A stretch of DNA of 64,000 nucleotides from Diphasiastrum complanatum (lineage: Eukaryota > Streptophyta > Lycopodiopsida > Lycopodiales > Lycopodiaceae): contig CM055104.1 in NCBI GenBank assembly GCA_029204225.1, positions 56,512,264 to 56,576,263 on the forward strand, read 5' to 3'. The stretch's first letter is position 1. Every line of letters starts with the position of its first letter. The notes beneath the pieces are model-generated. The model saw nothing but the letters and a program-made list of their open reading frames with translations. It was not told the origin of the DNA and searched no databases. Of the stretch, positions 9,901 to 20,356 are shown piece after piece. The translations under genes were made by a program, and so were the position numbers.

Positions 9901-10520
9901 GTGAAAGATTCAACTAGTTTCATCACATTTTGCAATATTTTCATATTTGGCATATTGAGGCCAAAGCTTGTTTATTAGTCTAAAATTCATTTGAATAAAC
10001 ACTTTTTGAAAGTGTGGGAAAGATATAATGCGAGTTTGAGTAGATTCAATTTGAATAAGTTGGGTACATTGAATCTAGACCCAAAATTGGTAGGGTTAGC
10101 ATTTTGGTGGGAAATCCAAGTGGCCAAATAGGGTTTGGACCTGTTATAAAAGGATGTAACTCGTGGAGAGAGTCATCTTCTCTCTTCTCTATTTCATTTC
10201 ATGCTTATACATGGTTTTCTTGGGTTCTACTATCCATTGGTGCACTATCTTGGTGATTGCTTGCAATTCTATGTGTAGAATGATCTATATTTGCTATTTT
10301 TGGATCCACACGTGTGAAATACAATAGCTTGCTGGTTTTGTACGGACACCAACAGTACATAATCATTTCATTCAAGTTTGATCAAGTTCTATTAGTGTTT
10401 GCATCTCAAATTGTGTGTAGATGCTGATTTTTCTACATTGGTGAAATTGGTAGTGTATTTCTCTTTTTAACCAAAGATCATTCAAGTAGATTGGATCTTA
10501 AGGATCTGAAATCTTTCACG
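9901..10520 (+). repeat. 5' LTR of copia element 2
   Basis: 620 bp, starting TGTGAAAGATTC and ending TTTCACG just before the primer-binding site; the expected terminal CA has changed to CG. It aligns along its whole length with 15255-15904, apart from a 30-bp stretch missing here near 9975. A short AT-rich promoter candidate, GGACCTGTTATAAAAGGATG, lies at about 10137-10156. Confidence 0.9.
10148..10153 (+). promoter_or_regulatory. TATA-like box in LTR
   Basis: TATAAAAGG within the 5' LTR of element 2 (TTATAAAAGG around 10145-10154) is a good core promoter candidate. The same sequence recurs in the 3' LTR near 15530. Transcription from here would start the element RNA inside the LTR. Confidence 0.5.
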
Positions 10521-11142
10521 TGGTATCAGATCTTGTGTTTCAGGTTATGAAGGAGGAAATCAGATTTATCAATGATTTGGTGAAGATATCAAGTCTAGAG
10601 CATGCTAGAGAGGATTCTACACCAAAATCGGATTTTTTGCTTTTGTAGATTGGATCTTTTGTAGATCAAAACACTAAATAGGTCAATATACTTGTTCAAT
10701 TCCATTTTTTGAATTCACATGCTGGATTTGGCCTATTTTTCGATCATTGGTTCAGCCTAAGTGGTGACTTATAGATTGCATATCAAATTTTCAGCATTTG
10801 CATGTAGATTTGGAATAGTCAATTTTTTTGTGATTTTGTCAAAACCCTAATTTTGATTGGATCTCTAGATAGTGAGGTTGCTGGACTTCATTTGAGTGTG
10901 TTTCAATCTTAGGAAGTGGCAAAAGTCATTAGATTGAGGATAGATCATAGGTTGACCAAAATTCCATGATTCTATGTGTTGATTTGCTTGGATAAGTGCT
11001 AGAAGAGAATTTGTGAGATAGTTTCAAATCTTGGTGATTTCTTTTGAGAGCATTTGTTGTTGTTCAAAGGAGTGCTTTGTGCATTGAAGCAGGTTGAAAG
11101 AGAAGATCAAGTCATTGCTACATAGCAACCTCAATTGGAGTC
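10521..11142 (+). other. Primer-binding site and leader of copia element 2
   Basis: TGGTATCAGATC at 10521 follows the LTR directly and matches the initiator tRNA-Met site with late mismatches. The leader up to the Gag start is non-coding. It shares blocks with the leader of element 1 (for example CTTCATTTGAGTGTGTTTCA near 10888 and 1339), which links the two elements to one family. Confidence 0.75.
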
Positions 11143-13164
11143 ATGTTGGAAGCCAATGATAGGCTTACCTCAAGTAACTATTCATTATGGAAAGTGAAGA
11201 TGGAGTCACTTCTTGAGATGAATGATGTTTTGGATATTGTTGTAGGTTTGGAAGAGAGACCATCAACACAACAAGATCAATTGAGGTATAACAAGAGGGC
11301 CAAGAAGGCTCTACACATGATAAAGATGAATGTTACTAATGAACTTCTCAAGGAAGTTGGTAAGTGCACATCATCTTTGGAAGCTTGGAATTCATTGAAA
11401 AAGCTTTATGAATCCAAGTCTACTTCTAGAGTGTTGACTCTAAGAAGGCAAATCTTTTCTTGTTTGCAAAAGAATGAATAAAGTCCAAGTACTTTTGTTT
11501 TGAGAATGAAAGCATTGAATGATGAGTTAGCTTGCATAGGTGAAAGCATTAAGGAAGGAGAGCTTATTCAAGTGATTCTTAATGGCTTGTTGGATGCTCA
11601 TGCTAACATTGTTCAAAGTATTGCTATTCAAAAGACTTTGCCAAGTTTGATGGATCTTCAAGAGATCTTGATCAATGAGGAATATAGGCTTCAAGCAAGA
11701 GGTGGATCTACATCGACACTTCAAGAGGATGCTATGTTCACAAAGGGCAAATTCAAGGGCAAAACCAAAAGCAAGTGGTCCAAAGGGCAAGATCAAGTGG
11801 ATGCTTCTTCAAGTGGCAAAAAGAAGGATAGATCAAAGCTCAAGTGCTTCTATTGTGGCATCAAAGGACACTTTGCAAGTGAGTGCTACAAGAAGAAGAG
11901 AGATCAAGGAGACAAGCAAGGTAATTTTACTCTTGATGAGGATGGTTTGGATGTGCAAGATGCAAATGATGATGCTTTTGTGATGTCTTCATGTATGCTT
12001 GCTAATGATGGAGATCTAGATCCTTGGTGGATTGATAGTGGAGCAAGTTCACACATGACCTTTCACAAAGAGTACTTCACTTTTTTGTTGGCATATGGAG
12101 ATGACAAGAGGGTGATCTACATGGCCAATGATGGTGAGTGTGCAATCAAAGGGATTGGCACAATTCCTATTTCTCTCTCTACAAATAGGAATGTTCATTT
12201 GGAGGATGTCTTGTTTATTCCATCTATTACCAAGAATTTGCTTAGTGTGAGTCAAATGCTAAGTAAGGGCCTCAAGGTGGAGTTTGATGGAGATGCTTGT
12301 TTGATCAAAAGGAAGGATGTCTTGATTGGAAAAGGTAAAAGGCAAGGGAAGTTGTTCAAACTTGATGCTTGTGTTATTGCTAACCAAGTTGGATGTGTTG
12401 CAAGGGAGCAAATTTCTATTCAAGAGGTTTGGCACAAAAGGATGGGACACCTCAACTTCAAGTCATTGGAGGTAATGGCAAGGAAGAAGGTTGTGATTGG
12501 TCTTCCAAGCTCCTTAAGTAATGACAAGCATGTTTGTGAGTCTTGTGCTTTGTCTAAGTCACATAGACTACCTTATACTAGATCTATTTCTAGATCTACA
12601 AAGCCTTTTCAACTTGTACATTCGGATATTCATGGATTTACTTCAATTAGCAATAGTGGAGCTAAGATGTATGTAACATTCATTGATGATTTTAGTAGAT
12701 TTTGTTGGATCTATCTACTAAAGAGCAAGGATGAAGTGTATGATGTCTTTGTCAAGTTCAAGAATGCAAGGGAGAACCAATTCTCCACAAAGATCAAGTG
12801 CTTGAGAGGTGACAATGGTGGTGAGTACATATCTAACAAGTTCAAGGCCTTTTGTGATGAGCATGGGATCAAGAGGGAGTATACAACATCAAGGACCCCA
12901 CAACAAAATGGAGTGGCTGGAAGGAAGAATAGAACTTTATGTGAAAGTGCTAAAGCTATGAGGTTAAGTGCTAATCTTGACAAACCATTTTGGGATCAAG
13001 CTTTGTTGTGTGCCAATTTCTTGTGCAATAGGTGGCCGGGTGCTATTTTGGATGGAAGGACACCTTTTGAGATGTTATTTAAGAGGAGGCCGAGTGTCAA
13101 CTTTCTAAGAACCTTTGGATGCACATGCTATGTCAACATTACTCTTGATGATAGGACCAAGTAG
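11143..13164 (+). pseudogene. Copia element 2 Gag-protease-integrase
   Basis: One reading frame runs from ATG 11143 (MLEANDRLTSSNYSLW) and is interrupted by TAA at 11479-11481 and TAG at 13162-13164. Gag is followed by a CCHC knuckle at 11845-11886 (CFYCGIKGHFASEC), protease WWIDSGASSHM (Asp codon 12034), and the pre-integrase HKRMGHLNFKSLE with the CESCAL pair. In the integrase core the first two acidic residues are at 12625 (HSDIHG) and 12811 (GDNGGEY). The third, expected 36 codons after the second, is Gly (GGA at 12919-12921, NGVAGRKNRT instead of NGVAERKNRT). Integrase from this copy would be inactive. The rest of the frame is well kept, which suggests moderate age. Confidence 0.9.
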
Positions 13165-13605
13165 GATCCATCTTCAAGAAGAGGTATTTTTGTTGGATAT
13201 AGTTAGGTGAGTAAAGCCTACAAGGTTTACATTCCTTCTACTAACAAAGTGATTGTTGGTAGAGATGTCATTTTTTATGAGGGAAACATTCCAAAGATGT
13301 CTTCAAGCATGATTGATGGTAAAGTAGATGGATCTAACATTCTTGATGTTGATGAGAAGGATCCTACTTTGGATAGTGGTGATGATGGACCTTCATCAAG
13401 TCAAAAGCCAAGGAGAACATCAAGAGAAAGACAAGTACCTTCAAGGCTCACATATGATCAAAAGGGTAAGCAAGTAGTTTCTGGAAATTATGTTGCTTTC
13501 CTAACCTCTTTGGATGAGCCTTCAAGTATAGATCAAGCAAGGAAAGAAGAGGAGTGGATCCAACCAATGGATCTTGAGTATCGATCTCTTATGAAGAGTG
13601 GAACA
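13165..13605 (+). pseudogene. Integrase C-terminus and linker of element 2
   Basis: The same frame continues after the TAG at 13162 and a second TAG at 13204-13206. It carries the copia integrase C-terminal signatures DPSSRRGIFVGYS, KAYKVYIPSTNK and VGRDVIFYE, then a variable linker with PRRTSRERQVPSRLTY and DEPSSIDQARKEEEW. In intact copia elements this last block leads directly into RT. Here the frame passes without a break into the unrecognised segment at about 13606. Confidence 0.85.
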
Positions 13606-14688
13606 TCTTTTGGAGGATCTTCTTGTGTACATGGAGCTATGCAAGTGGATGGATGTTATCTTGCTGTAAAATCAAGTAATGGATCTGGAAAACAAATTTT
13701 GTTCAATGACTTTGATGGTCAAGTTGAAGATCAAGAGGTTGATCTCAAAGCGCTTCAACTAGTCAAAAGGGAAGTTGGCAATTTGGAGCTAGTCAAGAGC
13801 ATCAAAGGAGAGGTAATTGGCAAAGGTGTTATGGATCTGTTTTTGAAGCATATTGAAGACTCAAGTAAGGTCAAAGGAGCAGCAAGGAAGTGTTGTTCAA
13901 GTTCACTTTACTTGTTTTATCTCATGTTTGAGCAATTTCATGTGGATGTGTGCAAGTTGTCAAGATATGGTAAAACTAGCTACATTGGTGAGCATTGTTT
14001 TGATGTTGGATTTGTACTAGCATTCTTGGCTGATTTTTCTGATGGAAATGAAGCTATTGGAGGCTCATTATGTCACTCATCCATGGCTAAGTTCTCAAGT
14101 GTTGAGCTACTTGGTGCCAATACTTGGAGATTGTCAATTTTTGGTGAATTCATGGTCATTTTCTTATGTCAAGTAGATCTTGAAGATGGACTAGTGCAAA
14201 CTACTTGGTTTATGGAGTCATGTGGCGCTGGATTTGCATCATTAATGTACTCACCTACTCATGGATTTCCAAGGTTTGATGGTTTCTTGTGGCAAGATGA
14301 AGATGGAGGCTCATTCATGGAGTATCATGGTGGATACAAAGCAACAAAGGACAAAGGAGGAGGAGACATGCAAGCAAAAGTTGATCACTCACATTTATTG
14401 TTTGTTTGCTGTATTTTTCTAGAGAGTTCAGAGTTGGAAGCATGGTGGAATCATATCATTTACATTCTATTTGATTCTTCATGTTCTAGTCACATTTTTA
14501 CATGTAAAATTGATGTAAGAAATAGTGAAGCATCCCAAGTGGACACTATTCTCTATATCAATTATGGTTGTTTTTATTTTGAGCATTACATGATCATTGA
14601 AAGGAGATCTATTCTTAGGAAGAAGATCATTCTTATGATGGATCAAAGTTCTATTGGCAAAAACTATGCTAGGAGCATTGGAAGCTAG
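13606..14688 (+). CDS. Unrecognised in-frame segment replacing RT in element 2
   Basis: This is part of the continuous 493-codon open frame 13207-14688. It begins where RT should start (after EYRSLMKSGT) and ends about at the RNase H block HWK. For ~360 codons there is no RT motif: no YVDD, no YGLKQA, no fingers block. Visible sequence includes NGSGKQILFNDFDGQ, GNLELVKSIKGEV, KCCSSSLYLFYL, TWRLSIFGEFMVIF, VDLEDGLV and RFDGFLWQDEDGG. I do not recognise the family. It is shared with element 1 (4043-4740), so it moved with the element. The frame is open and in phase with the polyprotein, which is unusual for decayed DNA, but differences between the two copies often change amino acids. It may be captured host sequence or a heavily rearranged region. 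Confidence 0.6.
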   Translation, partial: SFGGSSCVHGAMQVDGCYLAVKSSNGSGKQILFNDFDGQVEDQEVDLKALQLVKREVGNLELVKSIKGEVIGKGVMDLFLKHIEDSSKVKGAARKCCSSSLYLFYLMFEQFHVDVCKLSRYGKTSYIGEHCFDVGFVLAFLADFSDGNEAIGGSLCHSSMAKFSSVELLGANTWRLSIFGEFMVIFLCQVDLEDGLVQTTWFMESCGAGFASLMYSPTHGFPRFDGFLWQDEDGGSFMEYHGGYKATKDKGGGDMQAKVDHSHLLFVCCIFLESSELEAWWNHIIYILFDSSCSSHIFTCKIDVRNSEASQVDTILYINYGCFYFEHYMIIERRSILRKKIILMMDQSSIGKNYARSIGS

Positions 14689-15240
14689 GAAAGCGAGTTT
14701 TGAGGTACATCATTGGAACTCGAGATTTTGGCATATTGTATGAGGGATCATCACCTAATATTTTTAGATTTTCAGATTCAGACTATGCTGGAGATATAAT
14801 GGATAGGAAATCCATTAGTTCTTATTGTATTTTCATAGGTGATGGAGCTATATCATGGATGTCAAAGAAACAAGCCACTATCTCATTGTCATCTAGTGAG
14901 GCCGAGTACAAAGCTCTTACACATGCACAAAGGAGATGGTATGGATCAAAAGGATGATCAAGGATCTTCACTTGCTGGATTTTTCAGAGAGCCCAATCAT
15001 CTTTTGTGACAATCAATCAGCCCAAAGAATGGCATCCAATCCTATCTTTCATGCTAGGAGCAAGCATATTGAGATACAATATCATTTTGTGAGAGAGCGA
15101 GTCATTGCAAAGGAGGTGGAGCTTCAACATGTGTCTTCAAGGGAATGTGTAGCTGATATCTTCACCAAAGCATTGGGAAAAGTCTTGTTCATGAAGCATA
15201 GGACTTCACTTGGAGTATTATCAAAGTCTATGCTAAAACT
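14680..15240 (+). pseudogene. Copia element 2 RNase H
   Basis: Copia RNase H is recognisable from HWKLGKRVLRYIIGT (about 14684) through DSDYAGDIMDRKSISSY, ISWMSKKQATISLSSSEAEY, FCDNQSAQRMASNPIFHAR, SKHIEIQYHFVRE and ADIFTKALGK. The frame is shifted relative to the upstream segment (stop at 14686-14688) and again near 14930, where frames 14700-14957 and 14936-15259 overlap, so no single protein spans it. The catalytic acidic residues of the DSD and SEAEY blocks are kept. RNase H normally removes the RNA strand during cDNA synthesis and acts with RT, which is absent here. Confidence 0.85.
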
Positions 15241-15254
15241 AGTTGAAGAGGGAG
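15241..15254 (+). other. Polypurine tract of copia element 2
   Basis: AGTTGAAGAGGGAG lies immediately upstream of the 3' LTR, the usual place for the plus-strand priming tract. Confidence 0.75.
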
Positions 15255-15904
15255 TGTGAAAGATTCAACTAGTTTCATCACATTTTGCAATATTTTCATA
15301 TTTGGCATATTGAGGCCAAAATTTGTTTTAGACTTAGAGATTGACTTTTCAAAGTTCATTAGTCTAAAATTCATTTGAATAAACACTTTTTGAAAGTGTG
15401 GGAAAGATATAATGCGAGTTTGAGTAGATTCAATTTGAATAAGTTGGGTACATTGAATCTAGACCCAAAATTGGTAGGGTTAGCATTTTGGTGAGAAATC
15501 CAAGTGGCCAAATAGGGTTTGGACCTGTTATAAAAGGATGTAACTCGTGGAGAGAGTCATCTTCTCTCTTCTCTATTTCATTTCATGCTTATACATGGTT
15601 TTCTTGGGTTCTACTATCCATTGGTGCACTATCTTGGTGATTGCTTGCAATTCTATGTGTAGAATGATCTATATTTGCTATTTTTGGATCCACACGTGTG
15701 AAATACAGTAGCTTGCTGGTTTTGTACGGACACCAACAGTACATAATCATTTCATTCAAGTTTGATCAAGTTCTATTAGTGTTTGCGTCTCAAATTGTGT
15801 GTAGATGCTGATTTTTCTACATTGGTGAAATTGGTAGTGTATTTCTCTTTCTAACCAAAGATCATTCAAGTAGATTGGATTTTAAGGATCTGAAATTTTT
15901 CACA
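15255..15904 (+). repeat. 3' LTR of copia element 2
   Basis: 650 bp from TGTGAAAG to TTTCACA, followed by the target duplication GTTGA. It includes a 30-bp stretch (around 15325-15360) that is missing in the 5' LTR. Since element 1 also carries TTTTAGACTTG at this point, the stretch is probably ancestral and was lost in the 5' LTR. Confidence 0.9.
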
Positions 15905-16852
15905 GTTGAAAGGTATTTCTGTTCATGGATCAAAGCTAATTGCATTGTTGAAACTTGTACATCTAGCTACTTCCACATTAGCACCAATTTGAGGTTGTAA
16001 CCCATGGATATATCGGTGTAAATGTGCACTTTTGTCCAATTTGACCTTAAGTGTCAATTGCCAAAATTCATGATTATAATCTTGGACTGAGCCCGTTTGC
16101 GGAACTGAACACCAGCGTTAAAAGAACATTTTCTCTTGAAATGGATTTAAAAAAACCTTAGTACACAATTCCTTGAACTACAACCAATTGTAGATCGTTG
16201 GTTGAACATGTGGATCAGCCTCAACTTTCTTCCACCAAACATAAGCTGGACCCTCGAAGTGTAGTGAAGCATAAGAAATCTTTGCTTGATCAGTCCTTGG
16301 AAGTAATTGGAAATATTTATCCAATTTGTGTAGCCATTCTTCCACCTCTAGAATATTGTTGTTGCCACTGAAGTTAGGCATGAAGATTTTACTAAAATCA
16401 TTACCATCTCTCTTAAACCCTTGATTCTTTTGAGTGCGATCCATGATGCTCATATGAGTATTAAAATTTACAGCATTCCGATAATGAGGTGACAATTTGT
16501 TGTATGACTCGAGCTCTTGTAGTACCCATTGTTGTGGATCTTGAGCAACCACACCAGCAGGATGAAGTCTAGAAGCTTGAAGTGGAAAATCATTCGGTGT
16601 TGGAACAGTTGGTTGCAACCAAATAGGTTGATCATCACATACTTGTGGCTTTCCCTTGCTGTTTCGCATTGTCTCTAGATGATCATAACTAGCTTGACCT
16701 GGATTTTCAGATGTTGAAGCATTTAGGAAAGAATAAGGATTCTGACTTTGATAAACATCTTGTTTTTGTAAAATAGTACTCATCACAGATTCAAAGCATG
16801 ACATCATCAACTCTAACATCTTCTCCCAACATCGATCCGAACTTTCCTGCAT
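15905..16852 (-). pseudogene. Gypsy Gag, minus strand, split by element 2
   Basis: The 224-codon minus-strand frame 16852-16178 is a typical Ty3/gypsy Gag: a Gln/Pro-rich N-terminal part, then FSKIFMPNFSGNN, EEWLHKLDKYFQLLP, KISYASLHFEGPAYVWW, the core of the retrotransposon Gag family. Sequence continues with stops down to the copia insertion at 15904 and resumes below 9901 with the zinc finger and protease. Gag forms the particle that encloses the RNA. The start MQESSDRCWEK is the first Met of the open frame and may not be the original start. No LTR or primer-binding site was found upstream. Confidence 0.75.
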
Positions 16853-17267
16853 TTGCTGTCATGTTTGTTTATTCACTTCGGTAGTGTGAACTCGAGGGGT
16901 GAAGGCTTGTCCTAAGTTCTTAAAGGCCAAAAGAACTAATTGGCTTTTCATTCACATAAGCTAGTCTCGAATCAACTTGATGAAAATCAACTAAGATTTT
17001 AAATCAAAACTTGAAAAACAACTACATCATATAGATTCATTTACACAATAGCGGAAGCACTCAGGGGTCAAGATGGGGACCCCCCCTCCCGAAGGATTAT
17101 TTTCTTATCATTATGCAAATCCAATTGGCCAATGCCAATTACATATACAATGGATTCCAATAGGGATCTCAGATGTAGGAACATAAACTTACATAAAGTT
17201 AGTTCATATTCCTTGTTCTTAATTCCATATCTAGCTTAGAAATTTCTTCATCAGCCTTAATCTTTTT
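16853..17267. other. No gene seen
   Basis: This is probably gypsy leader or flanking DNA. It contains a C-run near 17083-17096. No primer-binding motif or coding signal is visible. Confidence 0.4.
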
Positions 17268-17672
17268 GACATGCAATCATGTTGGATCTTAGATTCTTGT
17301 CATGCGATCCCAATGGATCTTAGATTCTCTACATGCAATCATAAGGGTTCATAGATTCTTTGCATGCAATCATAAGGGTTCATAGATTCTTGACATGAAA
17401 CTCTTATGAAGTGACATGTATGGCCTTTCAAGAATGCATGGAGTGACATGCAAGCTTCAAAACTGACATGCAAGCTTTAGATCTGACATGCAAACTCTAG
17501 ATCTGACATGCATGGGCAATAGACCATTAACGCTATGACATGCAAGCTTCCATACTGACATGCAAGCTTTAGATCTGACATGCATAAACAATTGGCCACA
17601 GATACTATGACATGCAAGCTCTACATCTGACATGCATAGACAGATGGCCACAGATACTATGACATGCAAGAG
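17268..17672. repeat. Degenerate minisatellite built on GACATGCAAGCT
   Basis: The unit GACATGCAAGCTTTAGATCT and variants recur many times at about 20-bp spacing from 17413 onward (CTGACATGCAAGC..., ATGACATGCAAGC...). A longer repeat containing GGCCACAGATACTATGACATG appears twice near 17594 and 17645. Before it, a related block with CATGCAATCATAAGGGTTCA at 17332-17390 repeats with a period near 37 bp. The minus-strand frame at 17457-17669 (repeated ACHS/SMHV text) is only a translation of this repeat. Confidence 0.75.
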
Positions 17673-18384
17673 TACTGATTAGCCATTCTGAAATATGGGT
17701 AACAGTTTCAAGAGCATACCAGAGTTTCGAGAGAAGGTGAAAGTGAGAGAGGGAGAGAGAGGGAGAGTGTGTTTGTGTGGTGATATGAGAGTGAGATAGA
17801 AATCCGAGGGTTTGAGCTCCAATTAATCCTGCAATCACAAAAATGACATAGTCTCCTTGAGGTATTCCCTCAATCCTCTTCTCCAGAGCACCTGTACACA
17901 ACAAACAATAAAATGGCAGAGTCTGAATGCATTATCCCTTCATCCTCCTGGTAGAGGGGCGCATTTTCACTTATATAGAGAGTGGAGAGGCCTTCAAAAG
18001 CGAGTGAGGTGTCAAGTTCAAGTGTATGAGGTGTGAGGGAGACTCCAATTGGACTTAAGGAGAAGTGGAGTGCATGGATGAGGTGTTTTAGTTAGGGAGG
18101 GTGAATGGGTGATGTGTACTAGCTTGGGAGAGTTATTATGGTGAGTTGGCATATGAAGTGAGAGTGTAGGAGGACGTCCCATTCTAGGTGTCAATTAGCC
18201 TAGAATGCATGTGAAAAAGTAGGTGAGAGGTAGGTGGTACAAGGTTCCAACTTGACTTTTAATTACATATAATTTTACATGGTTACAACTTGGAAATTCA
18301 CCCAAGTGCAATTATCCTATGGAAGAGCCAAGGTATATGTCCATCTTGTTTTTGCATAATGTCCATCAATTCCTAGGCCCTTTT
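17673..18384. other. No gene seen
   Basis: This stretch is GA-rich around 17735-17790, otherwise anonymous. The minus-strand frame 17605-17904 runs out of the minisatellite and has no recognisable protein. Confidence 0.4.
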
Positions 18385-18515
18385 TTTTCTAGAGGTTGCC
18401 CGTCCTCAGTCATGGTCATTGACACTTATTTTCTAGAGGTTGCCCATCCTCAGTCATGTACATTGGCACTTATTTTCTAGAGGTTGCCCATCCTCAATCA
18501 TGGTGGAACAAGTCA
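18385..18515. repeat. 44-bp tandem repeat, three units
   Basis: Units beginning TTTTCTAGAGGTTGCCC start at 18385, 18429 and 18473, a spacing of exactly 44 bp, with a few substitutions between units. The third is incomplete at its end. Confidence 0.85.
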
Positions 18516-18548
18516 CTAGGGTGATCAGACCCTAAGCCTTGTCCTGTT

Positions 18549-18640
18549 CTTTATAGACTCCTCTGAGCCTTCATTATACACTTAATAAGCCTTCTTTATA
18601 GACTCTACCGAGCCTTCATTATATACTTTGTCAAAAGCCT
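18549..18640. repeat. 45-bp tandem repeat, two units
   Basis: CTTTATAGACTC...GAGCCTTCATTATA occurs at 18549 and again at 18594, a 45-bp period close to the neighbouring 44-bp repeat but with unrelated sequence. Confidence 0.7.
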
Positions 18641-19299
18641 TCTTGTGTACTGTCTTTAAGCTTAGAAAGCTTCTTGATTCGACTTTTGTTCTTCTGGCAC
18701 TTTCTTGAGTACCTGCACATACCCTCAAAAAGAGATCAATCCTTAAGCCCAAAGGGCTTCTTATTCTTGTTCAGATTCTTCAGATACATTCGTGTGTACT
18801 TGCACATCCCTTGAAAGAAAGGTCAGTGTTCATAATACCATCAAACATGGTTCATCGAAGATTCTTAGTTCTACAGGTGTCAATGTATGTTATTCAATTC
18901 ATTAAAGCAATAAATTCATACAATATTCTAAAAGAATATTGATCATTGATAATTCTATATCATCAAAGTCTATCTGGGTTTGAAGTTGAGAAAGTCTTTA
19001 TTTCTTAGGAGCAATTTGTCTTTGCAAATTAAAGGTAGTGTCTTGTATAGCAGTTAAAACCTTGGTTAATATTTCTTCTGTTCCAGGCGAATTCTCATTG
19101 ATAAGAACTTCTTCGGTATTATTTGTTTTTTTGGTGCCATTTTATTGAACTACGCGTAATGATCACTTCTGCTTTTTACTGCATTGAAATCTGATGTCAC
19201 ACAAAAAAGATATGAGGGTTAACAAGTTTTGGATTCCATTGATCATTTGTGTGCTCGTGGAATAACAAGAAACTATAGAAAATTACAAAATTTACGGCA
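18641..19299. other. No gene seen
   Basis: AT-rich sequence with no supported coding or RNA gene. A loose repeat of TGCACAT...CCCT...AAAG occurs near 18713 and 18800. Confidence 0.4.
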
Positions 19300-19660
19300 A
19301 ATAGGAGAGAGACCGAGTAGAGAGAGAGGCATCTCAACCGGAGGAGAGAGAAGAGGTGGAGAGGGAAGGATTTCAATCGAAGGAGAGAGAAGAGGGTAGA
19401 GAGAAAAGGTTAGTGAGAGAACAAACTCAACCGAGGAGAGAACTGAGAGAGAAAAGGGTAGTGAGAGAATGATCTCAAGCGCAGGAGAGAGAACGGGGTA
19501 GAGAGAGAGTGGGTTCGACCGAAGGAGAGAGAGGAGCAGGTAGAGAGAGAGTGGGTTCGACCGAAGGAGCGAGAGGGCCGGGTAGAGAGAGAGTTGGTTC
19601 GACCGAAGGAGAGAGAGGGGCAGGTAGAGAGAGAGTGGGTTCGACCGAAGGAGATGCTAT
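19300..19660. repeat. GA-rich minisatellite with 42-bp unit
   Basis: Four clear units beginning GTGGGTTCGACCGAAGGA (the third begins GTTGG) start at 19509, 19551, 19593 and 19635, a 42-bp period. Upstream, degenerate GAGAGAG/CTCAACCG units extend it to about 19300. Because 42 is a multiple of three, the plus frame reads a 14-residue repeat (VGSTEGERGAGRER), which explains the small open frame here without implying a gene. Confidence 0.8.
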
Positions 19661-19689
19661 GGCAAAGCAGGAAATAGTTAGTGATGATA

Positions 19690-20300
19690 CTTGAGCGAAC
19701 TAAGCTATTGGAGGAGGAAGTTCTACTAGTGGCTCAACAGAAAGATTCCGGAAATTTATCATCCATACAACCATTGAAGGGAAACAAGATACGCCTGAGC
19801 AACAGAGCATTAAAGCTCGGGGAGGGATAGTGACACCGTTGAAAACTATAAATGGAAGCCCAGAGCTTAGTGATAGAGATGACGTTTCAGAACGGCTCGC
19901 CGGAATTTATAACAAGCTCGAGTAGATTGATGCCTACTTTGCAGATCTTGTGTTGCATCTATCCTGGCGGGGTTAAATTTCATGACAGAGATGCAGCGTT
20001 GAGCTACCAAAATGTTTTCAGGAGGTTGGCGCATGCGAGTGGCACTGGCTCGTGCTCTGTTCATTGAACCAAACTTGTTATTGCTTGATGAGCCAACGAT
20101 CATTTGGAATTGTATGCAGTTTTCATGGCTGAGTCTCATATGTTGAAATGGCCCAAGACACTGATTGTGGTTTCACATGCAAGAAGAGTAGCATGTGTGA
20201 TTCTGCAGATGATAAAGAGAGTCCTCAATTCTGTTGACAAATTGCACCTGTGGATCAATGAATTGAAATGTGCAACGAAATAGATTGAAGCTGGTTTGAG
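19690..20300 (+). pseudogene. ABCF3-like (GCN20-type) ABC protein fragment
   Basis: Plus-strand translation in shifting frames gives blocks of a plant ABCF protein: ERTKLLEEEVLLVAQQ near 19693, a RLAGIYNKLE...IDAYFADL block near 19895-19945, the ABC signature [16 protein letters not shown] at 20015-20062, and Walker B LLLLDEP ending near 20093. The T-N-H-L block just after Walker B is disrupted by a one-base loss, and later text still resembles the KWPKT and VVSHAR region (about 20148-20180). ABCF proteins are soluble twin-ATPase proteins linked to translation control, not transporters. Walker A and most of the protein are missing and stops are present, so it is a dead fragment. No introns are obvious in the kept part, so a retrocopy or capture by an element is possible. 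Confidence 0.8.
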
Positions 20301-20356
20301 CATGTTGGTTTGCACCTGTACAGCGTTGCCATCCAAGATTTTAGGACACAGTCGCT

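Larger units (their letters stand above)
9901..15904 (+). mobile_element. Copia element 2: near-complete, RT replaced
   Basis: A structurally complete LTR element: 5' LTR 9901-10520, primer-binding site, leader, Gag-protease-integrase frame, a ~1.1-kb segment without RT motifs, RNase H, polypurine tract 15241-15254, 3' LTR 15255-15904, and a perfect 5-bp target duplication GTTGA (9896-9900 and 15905-15909). It inserted into a minus-strand gypsy. The two LTRs differ by a 30-bp indel and about nine substitutions by eye, so the insertion is clearly older than the young copia at 36183. It is non-autonomous: no RT, stop codons in the polyprotein, and a changed integrase catalytic residue. Confidence 0.9.

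Noticed and set aside
13162-13206. Two in-frame TAG codons in element 2 as possible programmed read-through sites
   Set aside because: The first replaces a GAG codon conserved in the young copia (K-E-D-P-S-S), and a TAA stop also breaks Gag at 11479. This fits random decay better than a designed signal.
17268-17672. Regularly spaced repeats considered as a CRISPR array
   Set aside because: Repeats are degenerate, spacers are not unique or of constant length, and the context is a plant nuclear genome.
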